Origin: Coenobita brevimanus
Taxonomy: Eukaryota; Arthropoda; Malacostraca; Decapoda; Coenobitidae
Direction of reading: 5' to 3'
Assembly: GCA_032717465.1 (NCBI GenBank)
Contig: JAVRFU010000175.1
Coordinates: 18,501 to 82,500 of the forward strand
Length of the DNA stretch: 64,000 bases
A program made the position numbers and the translations under genes. Positions 11,968 through 23,507 of this stretch are shown here, in pieces; the stretch's first letter is position 1; the number at the start of each line of letters is the position of its first letter. A model generated the notes under the pieces. The model was not told the origin of the DNA. It was given only the letters and a program-made list of their open reading frames with translations, and did no database searches.

Positions 11968-12341
11968 CTACAATAGTGGTCTCTGAAATACACTGGTAAT
12001 CAAGATCCCAACATCCATCTTGATCTTCTCCACGTCTACCACGCAGGTTGAGCAGGTAAGAATGGTCCGAGGAAACCGAAAAATGTGTCGGTGTGGGCTG
12101 CACATGCCAGCACGCTTGAACTCGCTTCTATTACATTTGTGTGTAAGGTTTAATTCTTGGCGCAGGTCGGTGCCGATAGCCCACGCGCGGGAACCTGCTT
12201 TCTCTGTGAGCACACCCTACAGGCACCTCCAGGTTCAATATGTATAAATATGATGGTTTTTGGCCTTGCAAATTTTTTTCTACTGCACCTATGTATCCAT
12301 TAAGAAACATGTACAATATGATATAGCCACAATCCGGTATA
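11968..12341. other. Intronic stretch upstream of the short exon
   Basis: No repeat family or further exon recognised. It contains a plausible acceptor-like CCACGCAG on the plus strand, but without a supporting frame. Confidence 0.4.
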
Positions 12342-13528
12342 CAGCAAAGCCCCAGGTTTAGCGACATCTTCATTGGTGGTTCCATGGTTAGCAGTGGTCT
12401 GCAAATATTCCCAAACACCGGGTTTCATGCAAAAACTCCTATGTTTGCAGTGAGAAAAACGTAAACTAGCCACGCATGGAAAGTGATCGTCACTTGTGGA
12501 GGTGCCAGAGGTGGTGGGAAGCAGTAGCCTCACCACTTGCCTCAGAAATTACACCCTCATCCCTTCCACCTCACTCCAGCCTTATGTGTGTTTCCTTGCC
12601 TATTATGTATAGTACTTTTGAAATAATACTAGTTTCTTTTCAGGTGTGATCAGTATATTTTACACTGCATAAATGAGTTTTAGGAGGAGTTGGCATGGGA
12701 CCCGCAACCAATTAGCCTATTTTCCATAGGATCAATTACAAACTTCAGCAGTTTCACGGTTGACGGTACAGGGAGTCCCCAATATACGAAGCCCCAATAT
12801 ACAAAAATTCGAACGTAGGAAAGTGAAAAATATACGAAAAATTCCCCTATACGAAAGGCATATGCTTTGATGGTACAAAATTCGTAACGAGAAAATGATT
12901 TAAATTTGGCGTGTGACCGTCTTCAGCACCACTATCGTGTATGGCAAGGCAAGCAACTACCTCCGCTTCATCCCATTCTGTTCCCACTCCCTGGCTGTGT
13001 AGTGCGTGCCTTCTGTACTCTGAGAATCTTTTGAATCTTGCATCATGCCACCCAAGCGTCCTTCACCTTCATCATCATCATCATCTGTGGAACCTCTCAA
13101 GAAGAAACAACACCGAACCCTGACACTGGAGAGCAAGCTCAAAATTATCAAGAGGCACGAGGAAGGCCAGGGCGTGAGTAAGATTGAGCCTCACCTGTAT
13201 ATACTGTACAGTACTGTTTTCTATTTTTTGCTCAGTAATTTGATAAATAAACAACTGCTTAAAGTTCATTTAGCTTTTATTAACATTTCTACTGTAGATT
13301 TAAGAGCTTACAACCAGCCTACTACAGTACAGAGTAGTTAGTTGACAGTTTTTGGAGGGCTTCTGAAGAGCATCACCTCATTTTCTTAAGTTTCTTATGG
13401 GGAAAAATGCTTCATTACATGAAAAATCGATATACAAAAGCTTTTAAAGGTACCTAACCCTTTCGTTTATTGGGGACTCCCTGTATGTTTCACAGAACCA
13501 ATTAGGTGCAAAGCCTGGGGTTTTACTG
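12342..13528. mobile_element. Outer Tigger-like element
   Basis: Ends CAGCAAAGCCCCAGG and, on the other strand, CAGTAAAACCCCAGG are flanked by TA at 12340-12341 and 13529-13530. It is interrupted by another element at 12770-13483. No transposase frame of its own was recognised. Confidence 0.65.
12770..13483 (+). mobile_element. Inner Tigger-like element with transposase N-terminus
   Basis: The 714-base element has ends CAGGGAGTCCC.. and, inverted, CAGGGAGTCCCC.., flanked by TA at 12768-12769 and 13484-13485. A frame starting at 13045 encodes MPPKRPSPSSSSSS and then HRTLTLESKLKIIKRHEEG, the pogo/Tigger helix-turn-helix start, then stops. The rest of the transposase is deleted, so it would depend on an active relative. 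Confidence 0.8.
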
Positions 13529-13529
13529 T

Positions 13530-14557
13530 ACAATCATCTAGCATGCAACTGATCACTTTAATGATAAATGAAAACTTATACCCAGTTTTGTGTTATTGTG
13601 AGCAATAACTGCTTAAATGATTTTTGCAATGTTCGCATACAATGATCCTGTGTGGATGTGTGCCACTCGTACAGGCCAACAGCCATACATCTGAGCCACG
13701 ATGGGTGCCCTGTGTTTACATGCGCATCGGAACACCATTATTACTGCAAAATAACACTGCAAGTGCATGATGAATGGTGCAGTGTGCAATATCAATTGGA
13801 GAGATCACTATTTTTGTGCAAAATACCAAAACTTGTGACCCGGAAAACATTTCATTGCTCTCCTGCTGCCTCATTGTATCGCTCTCCCGCTGCCTCATTG
13901 GATCGCTCCCCACCCACCCCACCACTAAACTCTCCCTCGGCCCCACCACATCGTTTTTTCCATCACTCATCACCTCCTCCCGATGACCTGGAGTGATTGC
14001 CCAGGCCCTCCAGCTGTCCCCCACATTAGCCTCAATGTGGTGGGGTGGGGTGGCGGGGACCTTTTGTGACGACTCTGACCGGCCGACGACATACTTAAGA
14101 TGGGTGGGCAGAAATGCATTTTGAGATGTTAGGTTACATGGCCCCTGATCTCCACCGTAAACTCACTGAACCGATGTTAAATCAAAACTGATTTAGGATT
14201 TATCAGTATCCAAATGGTTCTTACTTAGCGTAACCCAATCATAAACTGAGCTGTGACGGTACATATAAACGTTTCAACTTGCACATGCCATTTTTCTTTA
14301 CAATGTGCTGTTCCTACTCGATGTTATTCTTGTAGTGAGGTGAGTCATGAAGGCTAATCCCTCCAGTCAGAAAAAGCTCTCTTAAGCTGTCCAAATCATC
14401 TGGAGGTAGCAAGAATAGAACATAAATGATGACCTCCAGATGAAGGGGCTAATGTATCATTTCTGTGAATGACTGAGTCAGTGTACCATGGCTATAACAA
14501 ACTATCAAAGTTCTATTAAGCCAATCTGCCACATTAACCACTTGGTACTGTGCTTAC
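13530..14557. other. Intronic stretch without recognised features
   Basis: No repeats with clear ends and no exon with splice signals were seen. GC is locally raised around 13860-14050, with repeats of CTCCCGCTGCCTCATTG. Confidence 0.4.
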
Positions 14558-14738
14558 CTGTGCTTCTGCTCTCCTGCCCAGCTTATGTCTGGGCAGGAGT
14601 GTAGCAGGGGGCAGTGGTTGTTTAAGCTGGTACCATCCTCCCTCCTTAAGAATGTCATGTCCACTAGTGAAGAACTGAGAATAGTGTGACAGCTGACCAC
14701 TTAATGATGCCGGCACCATCTTTTTCTTCTTCTTCCGG
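14558..14738 (-). CDS. KAT14: KAT14-like gene, basic and Gly-Trp exon
   Basis: The exon follows the acceptor CCTCAACAG and ends at donor GTAAGC (14557-14552). It is 181 bases: one base closes the serine codon opened by the previous exon, then 60 codons, ending in phase 0. The protein starts with a lysine run (RKKKKK), then ASLSGQLSHYSQFF, then KEGGWYQLKQPLPP. Human KAT14 has RKK, a small-residue stretch ending CLS, and a GWWKL-x4-KPP motif at the same place and spacing. It therefore closes the N-terminal folded region. The intron before it (1.8 kb) holds a Tigger-like MITE and a long purine-rich tract. The ORF ATG at 14719 is internal, not a start. Confidence 0.7.
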
Positions 14739-15118
14739 CTGTTGAGGACACGAGAATCAGTTTACTGAACAGGCATCCCTAGCAATCTGGTGCCACACTG
14801 CCAAATAATTTGCTTAACTGATAATCACATTTTAGCACAATAGCATACTGTGGGAGTTGGGGACACTCATCCTTGATAAAAGAAACCTGTGGTTAGGGTG
14901 TTGATGATTCTATTAAATGTCATGAAAATGGAGAAACCTTCCCCAGTGCTTCCACAACTGAGATCTGGTTATGAGAGTTTGGTCATGTCTGGATCCATCG
15001 ATCTGATATCTCAAATTTACAGAAATCTAGTCTAGCTCGCTCAATTAAGTGACTACAAATTTATTAGCCAGAGTCCACATTAAACAATAACAAGGAAAAT
15101 ATCTGCCCAAACATTATA

Positions 15119-15625
15119 CAGTAAAAGGTTGATATAACAAATAATTCAGCCAACCCCTATTCCGTTTTATCAAAAATTCCGCTTTTCAAGCTTCTGTTCC
15201 AAAACCATAGATGGAATGGAATTTTCCGGAAATTTGTGATATTTCCGATATTTCTTCCCTAACTCGTGACCTGAAGCCTACACACAGTTGCTACTAAATA
15301 GCTTCTTTTACTACACACAGACATGATGCCTATGCTAGTCATAATGATACACAAAGAGCAGTCAGAACCCACAATAATAATAATAATACAATAATAAAAA
15401 TTAAAAAACAGTAAAAAACTCACCTCCAAATGAGGGGGATATGACTTGGGCATCGTGATTTTTCCACAGCCACGGACAAAACGGCTTGTTTCCGTTACGG
15501 AAACCCAAACGCTTCGCCACAGAACAGAAAACTTCCAGTATGTTGCGAGTACCTTATGAAAGAAAGTTGTTCCGTTTTCTCAAGCTTCCGTTTTATTCCA
15601 GGTTCATTATATCAAGCTTTTACTG
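15119..15625. mobile_element. Tigger-like MITE
   Basis: The 507-base element has ends CAGTAAAAGGTTGATATAAC and, inverted, CAGTAAAAGCTTGATATAAT, flanked by TA at 15117-15118 and 15626-15627. It has no coding capacity and sits in the intron between two KAT14-like exons. Confidence 0.75.
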
Positions 15626-15799
15626 TATTTAAACCATAAGCACTAATGAACAGCAGAACTGGCATTCAAAAGAGGAGGGAAAACATCCAAGTACTGAAAA
15701 TGAGTCTTAACAATATTTTCTGAAAATTTAATCACTACAAGAAAACCGATGAACAGCAAGTATGCCCTATCATTTATATCCTACACTGACAGCTGAGCA

Positions 15800-16170
15800 C
15801 TCTTCCTGTGATAAATGAGGAGAAAACAATGAGAAAGGAGGGAAGATATGAAAAAAAGAAGAGAAAAAGGGATAAGAGAAGAGAAGGAAGATGGAAAGGA
15901 CAAGCAACTGGGGATGTACAGAAGACAGAAAAAGAGGTGATAGAGAAAGGGTGAAGAGGAGCAGAAAGGGCATAACAGAAAAGGAAAAGGGAGAGAGAGT
16001 GAGGACAGTGGGGGGAAAGAGAAAGCACAGACAGAGGAACTCTTAATAGAGAGGAAGAAAAATGAAGAGAGAGGGAGAAGTTAGGAAAACAAAGAAAGAA
16101 GAGAATAATAATGAAAAGACAGAACGAAGAAAGGAAAAGAAGAAAAAGAAAAAAGGGAAGCTGGAAATTT
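15800..16170. repeat. Purine-rich tract in intron
   Basis: About 370 bases are almost only A and G on the plus strand, as irregular GA/AAG blocks. On the gene strand this is a long polypyrimidine stretch. Confidence 0.8.
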
Positions 16171-16542
16171 ACTGTGGTTGCTAATATAACATACTGATAA
16201 TAAACGCAGCACATACCATAGATGTACAGCTGCAAGCACATGAAACTGACACAATAGTTAGGGTGGTTCTGGCTGATAAGTCACACTGGTGGAAGGATGA
16301 CATAATGGAATGGTAACATCATCACCCTCACCTAACTCCACCTACTACCACCCTCTTCCCCACACCGCAACTTGCTAGTCAAAGCAGCCTACTACTTCTG
16401 AGTAAGATCTACCACAGAATCTCTTTTTCACATGCTTGCAACTGTACAGTGATTGTATGCACCAGCGAGTTATGAGATGTAGTAGTGATTTCACTAAGTT
16501 AGGGATGACAGTAATGTATAGTGACAATAAGATGTTACTAAC

Positions 16543-16680
16543 CTCTCTGGACCATATATCTCCTTCCAATGGTGGCTGATGAAGTTGTAAATATGGATCT
16601 TCCAGTGGTAAAATCCACTACGTGCTGAGTGGGGTTCTTGGATATGTAGGTTGTACAGCACTAATAGTAAGACTTGCAAT
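16543..16680 (-). CDS. KAT14: KAT14-like gene, helical (winged-helix-like) exon
   Basis: This 138-base exon follows an acceptor CAG (16683-16681) and ends before the donor GTTAGT (16542-16537). It starts with one base that completes the split codon of the PHD exon and ends with two bases of the next split codon. It reads LQVLLLVLYNLHIQ and then GFYHWKIHIYNFISHHW. From memory of the family, human KAT14 has a matching stretch with YNL, a G-Y/F-x-W-K segment, then FI-x2-HW. This segment packs after the zinc domain in KAT14 and ASH2L. The agreement in residues and phase with both neighbours makes this the strongest anchor for the gene call. Confidence 0.7.
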
Positions 16681-16949
16681 CTGAAATGCACATGATACAC
16701 ATTACATTTGTAGAGTACAGAATAGGAGCATAATGAACAATTCTTTCCAGCACTAATGATTACACACAATGTTCTTGAGTATAAGATGATGAATTACTTA
16801 CTCTTGTACAGTATGGGACATGACTAACGATACAGCTAGAGTCTACTGCAGGTCTTTGCGAACACTCAACACAATAACTGTATATGTATATGGACACCTC
16901 ATCCAACAAGACACCTCAAACACTAACAAATAACAATGCTAGGACCTCC

Positions 16950-18116
16950 TTACAGAGGATATGAACTGGGCAATGAGAAAGCTTGGGATCAAGGAGTGGC
17001 TGGTTAGAGTGGTTATGGCTATGTATGCGGGTGTTTGCACCCAAGCAAGAGTGAATGGAGATTTTTGAGTGACAAGTTTTTCATGAATGCTGGCATGCAT
17101 CAAGGGTCAGTCTTGGGCCCCTTATTGTTTGTCACAATGCTTGAAGCTCTCTCAAGTGTCTGCAGATATGGTCTCCAAAGTAATGCATGCCGATGACCAG
17201 GTGTTGATTGCAGAAACTGGAAGGGAGGTGGAGGAATGATTTAGGAAGAGGAGAGGCAGAATGGAGCACAGAGGTTTGACAGTAAATGCAGACAAAACAG
17301 ACTTCAGCTGGGGGTGGTACTGTCAATGCAGAGGGAGTGTGGCCATGTGCAGCCTGTCACAAGAGTGTGGGAAGTAACTCCACCTTGTGTAGTGTTTGTG
17401 ATAAGCTGGTGCTAAGTGATGCAGTGGTACTACAGTTAAGCTGCTAAATATGTTTTTCACGTGTGCAATGTCTCAGGGTGAGCAAGTAGAAATTGTCGGG
17501 CATGAAAGGACTGACCTTGCTGATGAGCCTCTTGAGTGTGTGGAAGAGTTTTGTTATCTGGAGGTCAAGTTATGTGCTGAAGGTGGGGCTGTAGCTACCT
17601 CTGTGGCTAAGAGAAGGAGTGATTGGAGGAAATTCAGGGATCTGTTGCCTCTCCCAACATTGAGGGATCTTTGTACTGTGCAATGCTGTATGGTACTGAG
17701 ACCTGGGCAGTAACGGTAGAGGATATTTGTAGGCTCAAGCATACAGAAATGACAGTGATTAGCTGAATGAGTATTGCATCCTTGAATGTGAGGCTTGGGG
17801 GGAGGAGGACTAGGACTGCGATTGACGAGTTGAGGATTGATGGGACTTGAATGTATTGGTGCTGTGATGAGGAGGGGTAGATTGAGATTGTCTGGGTATG
17901 TTGAGAGGATGAAAAATGACAATTGGATGCAGAAGGAGAGATGTGTGAAAGTTGCGGATACAGTTGCAAGAGGCAGACCGAAAAAGACCTATGACAATGT
18001 TTTAGAATGTGACCTCTGGGATAAGGGATTGAACAGGGAAACTGCCAGAGATCATGCAGCATGGACAGCCATCATTAGGTAAGCAAGGCTGATGCATGCA
18101 AGCATGTTGGAGCCTA
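16950..18116 (+). mobile_element. LINE family C, degraded copy
   Basis: Broken frames match the young LINE C copy at 23233-25667 in order: a reverse-transcriptase end (GSVLGPLLF, then ADDQVLI with a frameshift), a remnant of the PHD-like finger near 17340-17420, and the C-terminal GRLRLSGYVERM domain (17837-18082). Many stops show it is old. It lies in the 15.5-kb intron of the KAT14-like gene. Confidence 0.7.
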
Positions 18117-18686
18117 TATAAATGATACGGACAATAAGGCGTACCATATGCTGCTTTATAGTGATCAGGTCCATTGGTGAGACAGCTACTGAACTGATTC
18201 TGATCAGTAAACATGGCAACTACAATGCAAAACTCCCATTTCTAATCCATTCCAAGGTAAGCTGGTGTTCAAGTGGCAGACATACAATGTGCATGTCTTA
18301 TCTGCAAATCATGTTAAAATGATCTTACCTATATAAAATGGTTGTACACCTGGCAAATCTAAATTCATATGCACTAAATTTAGGGTAATGCATGAAGTGA
18401 TACTGTTATACACAAAACCCTATTATCTGAACTGGTTACAAGTTACAATGTTACGTCAAATCAAAATAATAGATATTGATGACAGTGTTACTGTATCATC
18501 AATTTCATCAATGTCTTCATTATTCAAGTTAGTCTCATGTCTATTTTTCCAGAACTGACTAACAATGGAAACTTTGCTGACATACAATATTCTTCCGCTC
18601 CCCATCCTTTCTAAACCCTAAAATATGAGAATTCCATAAGGTTTATCACAACTCAGTAAAGTACTTGTTTGAAATGCCTATACCTA
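18116..18686. other. Intronic stretch without recognised features
   Basis: AT-rich; nothing recognised on either strand. Confidence 0.4.
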
Positions 18687-19823
18687 TGAGGGTGATACTG
18701 AAACCAATGCCTTCAGGTCCATAACTTGGCTAGCAGTTTACCGATAATACTGAAACTTGGCACAGTAAATGTGGATATATTAATGTCTAATTGCTGTTAT
18801 TTTGTTTCATGAATGCCAAGGTGTCACCATGGATATGAAGCTAATACAGATTGAAGTATTAGGCTTCCTCAAAACAGAGGGGGTACACTGTCACATAGAC
18901 CTACAAAGGCTTGTGAAGGTGTACGGCAGTGAAACAATTGATGTCAGCAATGTTCAAAGCAGGGTGAAGATATTTCAAGGAGAAACATCAACTGAAGACT
19001 AAGCACAAAGTGAAAGATCTCCAACTGCTGTGGCTGATGCCAGTTACCAATGTGTTGATGACCTCACAGATGATGACAGGCACACAACCACCTACAAACT
19101 TGCTGCTGATTTGCAGTGTGGTCACAATGCCACTGAGTGATCACTGAAGACCTCGGGTACCGCAAAGTTTGTTCCAAATCGATTCCTCATGTGATGGAAA
19201 CGAGGTTGAATGTCTGCTATGAACTACTGGAGCAAAAGATATTTATGTTTTCGATTTCAAACTGTTCCAGCAGCTCAGAGCAGATGTTCAACCACATTTC
19301 CTTCACATTGGGCATTATCTGATGAGGAATCCATTTGGAACAATTTTGTAATATCCTAGGGCTGCAATAATCACTTCAATGGCATTGTGACCACACTGCA
19401 AAACAGCAGCAAGTTCACAGACAGTTATGTGCCTGTCCACATAATTGAGGTCATCAACATGTTAGCAACTGGCATCAGTCACAGCAGTCACAGATCTTCC
19501 ACTGCATGCTTCGGATTCAATTGTTTCTCCCTGACAAAATTTCTTTGCCCATCTTCGAACACTGCTGATGTTAAATGTTTCACTGCCAAACACATTTGCA
19601 AGCAACTGGTGGATCTCTGTGGTGGTGCATCCGTCTTTTGGGGGGAATTTAGACACAGCTCTCTGTTTCAGCTTCATATCCATGGTGAAACCTCGATGCT
19701 CTGGAAGAACATAAATGCAACTAGGCTTTTACGTGTCCTCATTTACTGTGCTAAGTTGCAGCGTTATTAGAAAACCGGTACCAAGTTATGGGCCTAAAAG
19801 CATTACTTTTGGCAGGACCCTCA
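18687..19823. mobile_element. Mariner-like element in palindromic arrangement
   Basis: Both ends read inward from TGAGGGT through a shared segment CATAACTTGG to the same transposase start. On the plus strand this is at 18832 (MDMKLIQIEVLGFLKTEG); on the minus strand at 19683 (MDMKLKQRAVSKF, then VRRWAKKF). Each is the N-terminal helix-turn-helix half of a mariner transposase, with stops. The two halves meet near 19230-19265. No D,D,D catalytic part is present. A TA flanks the left end; the right end abuts the ATC tail of LINE A. Confidence 0.7.
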
Positions 19824-20025
19824 TCATCATCATCATCATCATCCGGACATCTTTTCTCACCCTAGGGCAGGGTGAGGAGTAGCAACATCCAAACAGCCCA
19901 AGTTTGCCAAATCCAATGGGCCACACTTCCATTCAATCACCATTCAAGCCCCCGGAATCCTGGCTCTATCTGATAAGTCAAAAAACTTTCACCACATTCT
20001 GTAGCTCCACATAAACGTATCCAAT
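19824..20025 (-). mobile_element. LINE family A, 3'-end fragment
   Basis: An ATC array is followed by the conserved LINE A terminal sequence (CCTAGGGCAGGGTGAGGAG and on). Only the 3' untranslated part is present, as is usual for 5'-truncated insertions. Confidence 0.8.
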
Positions 20026-20693
20026 AGATCATGCTATTCAATATTTATGGCACCATAATACTGAATAGTAATACTAATACATTTTGTAGAAACAATTTGG
20101 TAATTTCCCTGTGAGCTTTTCAGTTACGTGCAGACATACACAAGCTTTTCTTTATGTAAAGAAGAAAGAATCAAAGGTTGGGAGCCTGGAAGTACTTCTA
20201 TCACAGCCATCCCAGGAGGAAGCAAGGCATGAGATGATGATGATGATGAAAAGAAATGAACAAGAGGCAGCCAAATTCACACTCTGTTCACTTTAAGATA
20301 CCTTGACACACTGCATTTAAAACTGTGGGTTAGAGGCAAACAAAAATACATACTTGAGACAGTTGCAAAAGTTAACTTTTTGCATACAAAGAACTGAATG
20401 TCAGTTAGCTCTTGCTTTAAAGGGCTGGAGAGAGAAGGGGGTAAAAGTACACTGCCTGCCAAATGGCTGCTATGAAGTACATGCCCACCGTAATGAAGAA
20501 GGGATACAAGCAACTTATATCAACAGAGAACATGACTCTGACTCTGAAATAACTAAGCAGACACAAGAACTGAACCTGAATTTTCCAGGTTATTCTTCTT
20601 TCCATGCTTTTTACAGCTAAAGTCTGGTAAATACTAACCCATTTTAATACGCACTGTTCCATCTTATACCCGTGTAACACTAGTCTTTAATGA
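20026..20693. other. Intronic stretch without recognised features
   Basis: Contains a short ATG array near 20235 and small frames only; no match recognised. Confidence 0.4.
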
Positions 20694-20704
20694 TATAAAC
20701 TACT

Positions 20705-22096
20705 ATCTATCTATCTATTGCCAGACGCCTCAATCCCGTTTGGGGTGGCCACAAACAAATCACCTCCAAGTCGCCCTGTCCCCCGCCATTTCACTGCCCT
20801 GCTCCCAACTCACACCCCCCTCTCTCATATACGTCTCCACCCTATCCCTCCATCTCATCCTCGGCCTCCACCTCCCTCTTCCCCCCTCCACCTCACTCAC
20901 ATACACTCTCTTCGTCAGTCTTTCACCCTCCATCCTCTCCACGTGGCCAAACCACCTCGGTGTGTTCCTCATAACGCTTCCTATCACATCCACATCCACA
21001 CCACAACGCTCCTTTATATCCTCATTCGTCAGCCTGTCTCTCCACGTGACTCCACAGGCTCCTCTTAAATAACTCATCTCCACTGCTCTCACTCTTGGCT
21101 TGTGTCCTTCCAACAACGACCAAGCTTCACTTCCATACGTTAGAGTTGGTATCACAATTCTGTCATGTAGTAACTTTTTCACTTCCATGCTCACTTCCCT
21201 GTTTCTTATCACTACTTTCAAAGAACCAGCAACCTTTCTTCCCTGCTGTACCCTTTCAAGCACTTCACCCTCCAAACCTCCATCCTTACTCATCACACTA
21301 CCCAAGTACTTAAACGTACTCACATTTTCCAATTCCTCACCATCCAACCTCGCTGTACATTCACTGATTTCACTTCTCTCAAAGACCATCACTTTACTCT
21401 TCCCTACATTCACCTTTAGATTCCGTTTCATACACACTCTCCCAAACTCATCCACCAAGCCTTGCAGCTCCCCTTCGTCTTCACTCAACAACACAGTATC
21501 ATCTGCAAACAACAGTACAGGGAGTTTCCAAACACTATCCTCTCTCACCAGGGCCACTCCAACATCCACTACCCTACCTTGTACCTCTTTTATTACCCCA
21601 TCCATATACTGATTGAACAACCATGGAGACATGACACATCCCCGTTTCAACCCAACTTTCAAAGAGAAAAATTCACTTAGTTCACCATCCACACGCACTG
21701 CAGCCTTCGCACCATCATACATACTCTTCACAGCATTCAACAACTTCCCATCTACTCCATATATTCTTAACACTTTCCACAATCCTTGTCTATCCACCCT
21801 GTCATATGCTTTCTCCAAATCCATGAAAGCCGCATACAACTTCTTTCCCTTCTCTAGAAACTTTTCCACTAAAGATCTAAGAATGAATATCTGATCTACA
21901 CAACCTCTTCCCTTCCTAAAGCCTCCCTGTTCTTCTCCAACTAATTTCTCTGTTCTTTCTCTAACTCTGTCTATAAGTATCCTACCATACACTTTTCCTT
22001 TTATACTAAGAAGACAAATGCCCCTATGATTACCACACACTTCTTTTTCCCCTTTTCCTTTGTACAAGGGAATAATTATACCTGACTTCCAATATG
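20705..22096 (-). mobile_element. LINE family B, 5'-truncated insertion with long open frame
   Basis: The insert is flanked by the 11-base repeat TATAAACTACT (20694-20704 and 22097-22107). It starts on the plus strand with a TCTA array, the 3' tail of the element. The minus strand is open for 451 codons: reverse-transcriptase segments NHRGICLLSIKGKVYGRI, EEQGGFRKGRGCVDQIF, FMDLEKAYDRVDR, LKRGCVMSPWLF, the catalytic LLFADD, and the C-terminal RWFGHVERM domain. The endonuclease and the start of the RT are absent because of 5' truncation. The long open frame and exact flanks indicate a recent insertion. Confidence 0.85.
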
Positions 22097-22249
22097 TATA
22101 AACTACTGTATACACAATTTTCTAACTGATATTTAAAAAAAAAATCATCTGCACACCATATGGTACCAATTATTGTAGATATGAACTGGAAAAACTGATA
22201 TACATATTCTTCATCACATTTACTGTGAGCCAGTCAACATCATTATCAT

Positions 22250-23232
22250 CTTCACCATCATCATCATCATCATCCGGACCTCCTTTCCCAGCCTAGGGCA
22301 GGGTGAGGAGTAGCAATGTCCAGACAGCCCAAATTTGCCCAATCCAATGGGCCACGCTTCCATTCACTCATTATTCAAGCCACCGGAATCCTGGCTATAT
22401 CAGATAAGCCAAAAACATTCACCACAATCTGTAGCTTCACATAAACGTATCCCACTGAGACAATCCGGACGCTGCCACGTTAACAAAGGGTACCAAATCC
22501 CTGATCATGCACTTCCCCTCACAACATTCATCCAGCCAATTCGATCTCTTGTCAGTTGCCTAGCCTCACCAACTTCCAAACCTCTCTTCCTCACACACTC
22601 ATCCACCATATCTCTCCACCTTCTCCTTGGCCTACCTCGCCTCCTCCCTCCTTCAATTCGCTCAGATATACCTTTTTCACCAGTCTATTGTTATCTATTC
22701 TCTCTTCATGACTATACCATCTCAGTACACTCTCCTTGATTCTGGTGTCCATTGGCTTCCTCACACCACATCTTTCACGAATCACATTATTTCGCATCCT
22801 ATCCAAACTCTGTACTCCACATAAATTCCTCAGCAGTCCCATCTCCACTGTTCTTACTCTTCACTTTTCATTTTCATGCCACAACATAGTCTCACAACCA
22901 TATGTTAAAGCTGGCACTAACACTCCTTGATGTAAGCCTTGTGCAGCTGCAGCACTCAAGCCTCTATTTCTTATCAAAGCCTTCATTGCACCAGCTACTT
23001 TTCTTCCTAGTGTCACTCTACTTTCACCTTCTTTTGCACAGTTTCCTCTCTTTTCTATCACTGTACCCAGGTATTTGAAATCTCTCACCAATTCCAGTCT
23101 CTCTCCATTCACTGTAACATCGCACTGGGAGTCACCTTCTCTCTCAATAACCATCACTTGACTCTTTTCTACATTTACTCTCAATACACGATGCTCACAG
23201 ACATGAGCAAAACTCTCCACTAGCCTACCAAG
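22250..23232 (-). mobile_element. LINE family A, 3' part of a copy split by LINE C
   Basis: Starts with the ATC tail and the conserved 3' end, then encodes on the minus strand the C-terminal LRWYSHEERIDNNR region and RT remnants (fragment 22861-23310). It is cut at 23232 and resumes at 25668. Confidence 0.75.
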
Positions 23233-23507
23233 TGGAAAGTTTTGGGCTGATAGGAGGTTAGTGAGGAATGTTAAAGTTATAGGAAGTGAGGAGTGTGTGC
23301 AGCAGCACAAACTATTGATTTGTGATATGGTGCTTAAAGAACAAGTGATGAAAAAGAGGACTTATGTACCTAGGAGGAAAATGTGGAAGCTGAAAAACCT
23401 AGTAGTAAGGGATGCCTTCTATAGCGAGTTGAGGAGAGTGGTGGCTGAACAGGGAGCTGTAGACAGGAGGCATTAATGAACAGTACAGAGCCCTCAAGAA
23501 CAATTTC

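Noticed and set aside
15774..16241. Leucine/serine/phenylalanine-rich frame of 155 codons
   Set aside because: It is the complement of the purine-rich intron tract; low complexity rather than a membrane protein.
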